Below are positions 61,487-64,000 of a stretch of DNA of 64,000 bases, one piece after another. The position numbers and the translations under genes are program-made. Source of the stretch: SAR324 cluster bacterium (GTDB lineage Bacteria > SAR324 > XYD2-FULL-50-16). The stretch spans positions 1 through 64,000 of the forward strand of contig JANQGX010000004.1 of assembly GCA_028282885.1 (NCBI GenBank). Reading direction: 5' to 3'. Within the stretch, counting starts at the first letter, position 1. Each line of letters starts with the position of its first letter. The notes under the pieces were generated by a model that was not told the origin of the DNA, did not search any database, and saw only the letters and a list, made by a program, of their open reading frames with translations.

Positions 61487-62056
61487 CTACTTTTTTCCGA
61501 ATATATCTTTGACCGAATCGCCGCTACCCAGCCATTCGAAACCTCCATCGAGTCGATCCGCAATTTCACTTTTGCAGGCTCTGCAGCGCTGTGCTCCTCT
61601 GAATAAGGGTTCACCGCATTCGGGACAATGATAGCGTTCGCACTCGGATCGGGCCCAGTCGACACTCCCTTCTTCATCGCCCCGGGCCGCCACCTTTTCC
61701 CGCCAGATGGGGATGGTTCTCTTGATAACCCGGTTTCCGGTACTAATGGGAAAGTTGTCTGTCAGTTTGCAGGGCCACTCCTCACATTGGTGGCAAGAGT
61801 ATAAATTTTTTGATTTGACACAGTCCCTGATTTCACAAAGCTGGCAAGCACCATATAACTTTTGATTTGATCCCGACTGCATACATCCGAGACATTCCGT
61901 TTCCTCCGGTTTGGAACCGTAAAGCCCTCCCATAATCCCTTTCAGCTTTTCATTTTTATCCCGGGTGGCGATATAAACGGCGCATACGCCGCAATATAAA
62001 CCGCAAGGTGCCATTAACTCCCTGTTTTTAAACTCATCCTCGCTCCATCCTTTCAT
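61487..62056 (-). CDS. DUF3795 Cys-rich protein with zinc ribbon
   Basis: 189 residues. ELMAPCGLYCGVCAVYIATRD is the DUF3795 signature. It is rich in Cys pairs: TECLGC, YGACQLCEIRDC, LYSCHQCEEWPC and a C-terminal zinc ribbon HCPECGEPLFRGAQRCRACKSE. The domain is common in anaerobes, and no function is established as far as I know. The metal-binding nature is clear from the sequence. Confidence 0.85.
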   Translation of the reverse strand: MKGWSEDEFKNRELMAPCGLYCGVCAVYIATRDKNEKLKGIMGGLYGSKPEETECLGCMQSGSNQKLYGACQLCEIRDCVKSKNLYSCHQCEEWPCKLTDNFPISTGNRVIKRTIPIWREKVAARGDEEGSVDWARSECERYHCPECGEPLFRGAQRCRACKSEIADRLDGGFEWLGSGDSVKDIFGKK

Positions 62057-62564
62057 AAAGACCTCGTTTGATGATTAACAATCTCAATTCCCTGACTTGC
62101 GAACCAATTTAGTTCCTTACACTTGTACAGGGGTTTGTTCACCATGACAACAACGGATTATCATTACCCCCTTTCAAGTTATTATCAATCTCCGCTTATT
62201 CGAAACACAACTTCGGGCTTGCTAATCATAAATCGATCCTGTCCGTTACATTTACCGTTTTACTAATAAAGAAATTGCTGATCGATCAATGAGCCCATAT
62301 CGGACAACTTCGGCAATACTCCCATCCAAATCAGGTACAAAGCAGCATAAGCAGATTAGATGCGGTTAAAAGCAGATGGAGCGTCAATAACAAACTCAAA
62401 CTCAGATAGTCTTTCATACTCCATTAAATATACAGCTTAGAGAAACTGGGAAAAGAACGGAGCTAAATCATCCCGACAACTCCAAATCTGCAACCAGAAT
62501 GCTCTTTAAGGAGTTGTAATAATCCGAACCTTTTCGATTTCCATAAGTGATTCATCAAAACAGC

Positions 62565-62602
62565 TTAACAATCTAACCCGGTTAACCGGGTTAGATTGTT
62601 AA
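62565..62602. promoter_or_regulatory. 38-bp perfect palindrome
   Basis: The left arm is TTAACAATCTAACCCGGTT and the right arm (62584-62602) is its exact reverse complement, with no central spacer. It contains overlapping GGTTAA/TTAACC words shared with the site at 62707. A T-rich stretch follows (CTTTTTC), so a terminator role is possible, but the second copy near the start codon favours an operator. Confidence 0.65.
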
Positions 62603-62706
62603 CTTTTTCAATTTATTTTTGTTTTATTCATATATTCAGATAATTACAAGTGTGCCAATTGATTGACAATTGGGCTTTTAACTACTATATTATTATACAT
62701 ATTCAC

Positions 62707-62747
62707 TTAACCGGGTTAACTAATTTATTCCGGTTAAGCGGTTAAAT
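62707..62747 (+). promoter_or_regulatory. TTAACCGGGTTAA operator and extra half-sites
   Basis: TTAACCGGGTTAA (62707-62719) repeats the core of the 38-bp palindrome; CCGGTTAAGCGGTTAAA follows at about 62730-62746, giving two more GGTTAA half-sites in direct orientation. It lies 55-100 bases upstream of the small ORF start, consistent with autoregulation by the ArsR-type protein. Confidence 0.55.
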
Positions 62748-62803
62748 TGACTAAAACCAGTTGGTTTTAGTAATTAGGTAACAGACATCAGTCGGAGGTA
62801 GTC

Positions 62804-63010
62804 ATGATGAACTGGCATGCACTGGAAGTGGAAGCAGAGTACAGACAGAGAGACTTTCTCAATAAAGCGGAAGTAGAAAGGCTGTTAAGACCGATGGAAA
62901 AGAGAGAGAGCAGGGAAACCAGCGTGATTTGCCTGGCCCTGGATAATCTCGGCAAGCTCCTGATCGGTTTGGGTTCCGGTCTTCGAACTCGTTACGGTAC
63001 ACTGGCTTAA
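62804..63010 (+). CDS. Small protein of unknown function, 68 residues
   Basis: Start ATG 62804 or 62807, with a good GGAGG site (CGGAGGTAGTC). The sequence is helical and charged (VEAEYRQRDFLNKAEVERLL), then a more hydrophobic LALDNLGKLLIGLGSGL. No family recognised. It sits between the palindromic promoter and the ArsR-type gene (19 bases apart), so it is probably expressed and controlled with it. Confidence 0.6.
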   Translation: MMNWHALEVEAEYRQRDFLNKAEVERLLRPMEKRESRETSVICLALDNLGKLLIGLGSGLRTRYGTLA

Positions 63011-63029
63011 ACTATAAAAAGGTAAATAA

Positions 63030-64000
63030 ATGCAAATCGATCCCGTCGTTGTTCCCCAAAAGGCATCCGTTTCCGTATCCCTGAAACCGGTTCAGAACTT
63101 TTTTGCCAGTCTGATTTTGCTGAAAAAACCGGATCAGTATCCCGGCCTGAATAGCTGGATGATCGATACGTTCAGATCGATGACCGAAGAGGAGAAACTG
63201 AATAACAGAATAGCCCTGTTCGGGTTGTATTATTGCATTCTGACGGATGACGACTACGCGAGCGTCCCTGAATATCTGGCGGATTTGGAGACTTGGGAGC
63301 CGGAAGCATTCAGGGATAACCTTTTTAAACGATATTCATTTATTGTTCTGCTGGAAAAAAGCAACGGAGATCCGGCATCTCATGAGCCGATTTCGGTCGA
63401 TCATGAAAGTATTCTGAAAAGCGAAGAGACCTATCTGGAATTTATCAGGGATAATTTTGACGTTCGTTATTCGGATTTTGAGGTTGAAGCCTTGAGTTAT
63501 CCGTATTTAAAAGATCCGCCAAAGCTGAAGAGGTTTCTGATTTCCCATCTGACCCATATGTGGGAAAGATATCTCTCAAAAGAGTGGGAGAAAAACAAAT
63601 TGATGCTCGAAGAATCCGCATCTGCGTTCAACCAATTGGATTTAACCGGAATGGACCGAATTGATGCTGTGAGGATGGTCACCAACCATGAATTTGCGGA
63701 AGAGTGGCGGGAGTGGCCTTGGAAACTCGAGTGGATCAAGCGAGTGGGCAAGATTGTTTTTGTCCCTTCGGTTCATATTGGACCTTATGTGGTGAAGATT
63801 ATCACCGGCAGAACGGTTATAATCTTCTATGGCGCCCGTCTTCCGGAAGGCAATCAGGAGAAAACCTCGGATTTGAACCGAAATGACATTAATGTACGCA
63901 TGAATGCGCTGGCCGATGACACTCGCTTGCGGATGCTGCAGGTCATATCCCAACAGGGTGAGCTCTCATCCCAGGAGATAATGAATCTGCTGGATCTAAG
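63030..64000 (+). CDS. ArsR-type winged-helix regulator with long N-terminal domain, 3' truncated by window
   Basis: Not in the ORF track because no stop falls inside the window. ATG 63030, preceded by AAAAAGG, opens a frame of 323 codons to the edge with no stop. The first ~285 residues are an unrecognised mixed helical/beta region (FFASLILLKKPDQYPGLN, FVPSVHIGPYVVKIITGRTV). Then RMNALADDTRLRMLQVISQQ and GELSSQEIMNLLDL start an ArsR HTH. The LPEG and FVPSxHxGPY pattern is like DUF5937-type regulators. It likely binds the GGTTAA palindromes upstream. Confidence 0.75.
   Translation, partial: MQIDPVVVPQKASVSVSLKPVQNFFASLILLKKPDQYPGLNSWMIDTFRSMTEEEKLNNRIALFGLYYCILTDDDYASVPEYLADLETWEPEAFRDNLFKRYSFIVLLEKSNGDPASHEPISVDHESILKSEETYLEFIRDNFDVRYSDFEVEALSYPYLKDPPKLKRFLISHLTHMWERYLSKEWEKNKLMLEESASAFNQLDLTGMDRIDAVRMVTNHEFAEEWREWPWKLEWIKRVGKIVFVPSVHIGPYVVKIITGRTVIIFYGARLPEGNQEKTSDLNRNDINVRMNALADDTRLRMLQVISQQGELSSQEIMNLLDL

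Larger units (their letters stand above)
62057..62803. other. Long promoter region with GGTTAA/TTAACC palindromes
   Basis: About 745 bases without a supported gene. The left half carries the promoter of the DUF3795 gene. The right half holds a 38-bp perfect palindrome and a further TTAACCGGGTTAA site, listed separately, just ahead of the small ORF and the ArsR-type gene. Confidence 0.6.

Noticed and set aside
63497-63953. Minus-strand frames opposite the window's right edge
   Set aside because: They are shadows of the unlisted ArsR-type coding frame on the plus strand.
1-64000. tRNA, rRNA, CRISPR arrays and intact insertion sequences
   Set aside because: I looked for cloverleaf ends, regular repeat-spacer units and transposase motifs across the window and saw none that I could support.

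Overview
The window is 64 kb of a diderm (Gram-negative-type) bacterium of moderate GC. It carries LpxL/HtrB-type acyltransferases, a LolA-like carrier, an MMPL exporter, lipoprotein signals and a possible outer-membrane barrel. No rRNA, tRNA, CRISPR array or intact insertion sequence is visible, and the phylum cannot be fixed from sequence alone. The proteins of the central cluster look most like those of Bacteroidota flexirubin/aryl-polyene loci, while the flanking genes (CaiB/BaiF, nitroreductase-ferredoxin, DUF3795, DegV-DhaL) would also suit a Desulfobacterota-like or other anaerobic diderm.

Left flank (1-6.3 kb): the 3' part of a CaiB/BaiF CoA-transferase, then a leftward sugar-acid operon (SDR oxidoreductase, LarA-type racemase/epimerase homologue, gluconokinase, 6-phosphogluconate dehydrogenase). 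About 0.7 kb of upstream DNA follows, holding two tandem perfect dyads and then a chemotaxis-receptor relic.

Main system (about 6.4-38.6 kb): a long rightward set of lipid genes. It opens with a NodB deacetylase-methyltransferase fusion, a small membrane protein and a DUF1566 surface protein. From 10.0 to 38.6 kb there is a polyene-type cluster: ketoreductase, three complete ketosynthases plus one active-site-less partner and one short KS-like protein, two ACPs, two hotdog dehydratases, a thioesterase, two adenylate-forming ligases, three radical SAM enzymes (two with B12-type N-termini), LolA-like protein, lipoprotein, glycosyltransferase, MMPL-methyltransferase fusion, two LpxL-like acyltransferases, a PlsC, a PlsY, a LPLAT-methyltransferase carrying what looks like a half-MMPL relic, and a CrtI-like oxidoreductase. 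The notable departure from known aryl-polyene loci is a DhaL-DegV fusion, which reads as a one-chain fatty-acid kinase, beside PlsY, the acyl-phosphate:glycerol-3-phosphate acyltransferase. My inference is that the polyketide-like acyl chain is released by the thioesterase, phosphorylated, and placed on glycerol-3-phosphate, giving a special glycerophospholipid that is further modified and exported. No ammonia-lyase or resorcinol synthase is present in the window.

Accessory strip (38.6-42.3 kb): AT-rich leftward genes (rhomboid-like protein, GNAT acetyltransferase, lipoprotein amidohydrolase) separated by strong hairpins and a truncated GNAT relic.

Right flank (42.8-64 kb): a double leucine-rich-repeat protein, a DDAH-like hydrolase, an orphan acyltransferase, a TerB-like protein, TrmH, diaminopimelate decarboxylase, a Tat-exported amine/amino-acid oxidase with TetR and Lrp regulators and a LysE exporter, a PAS protein, and a TetR-flanked redox operon (FabK/nitronate monooxygenase, CrtI/CrtO-like oxidoreductase, flavin/2Fe-2S reductase). 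Then come a ferredoxin-nitroreductase, a GNAT and a DUF3795 protein. The window ends in a palindrome-rich promoter driving a small ORF and an ArsR-type regulator cut by the window edge and absent from the ORF track.
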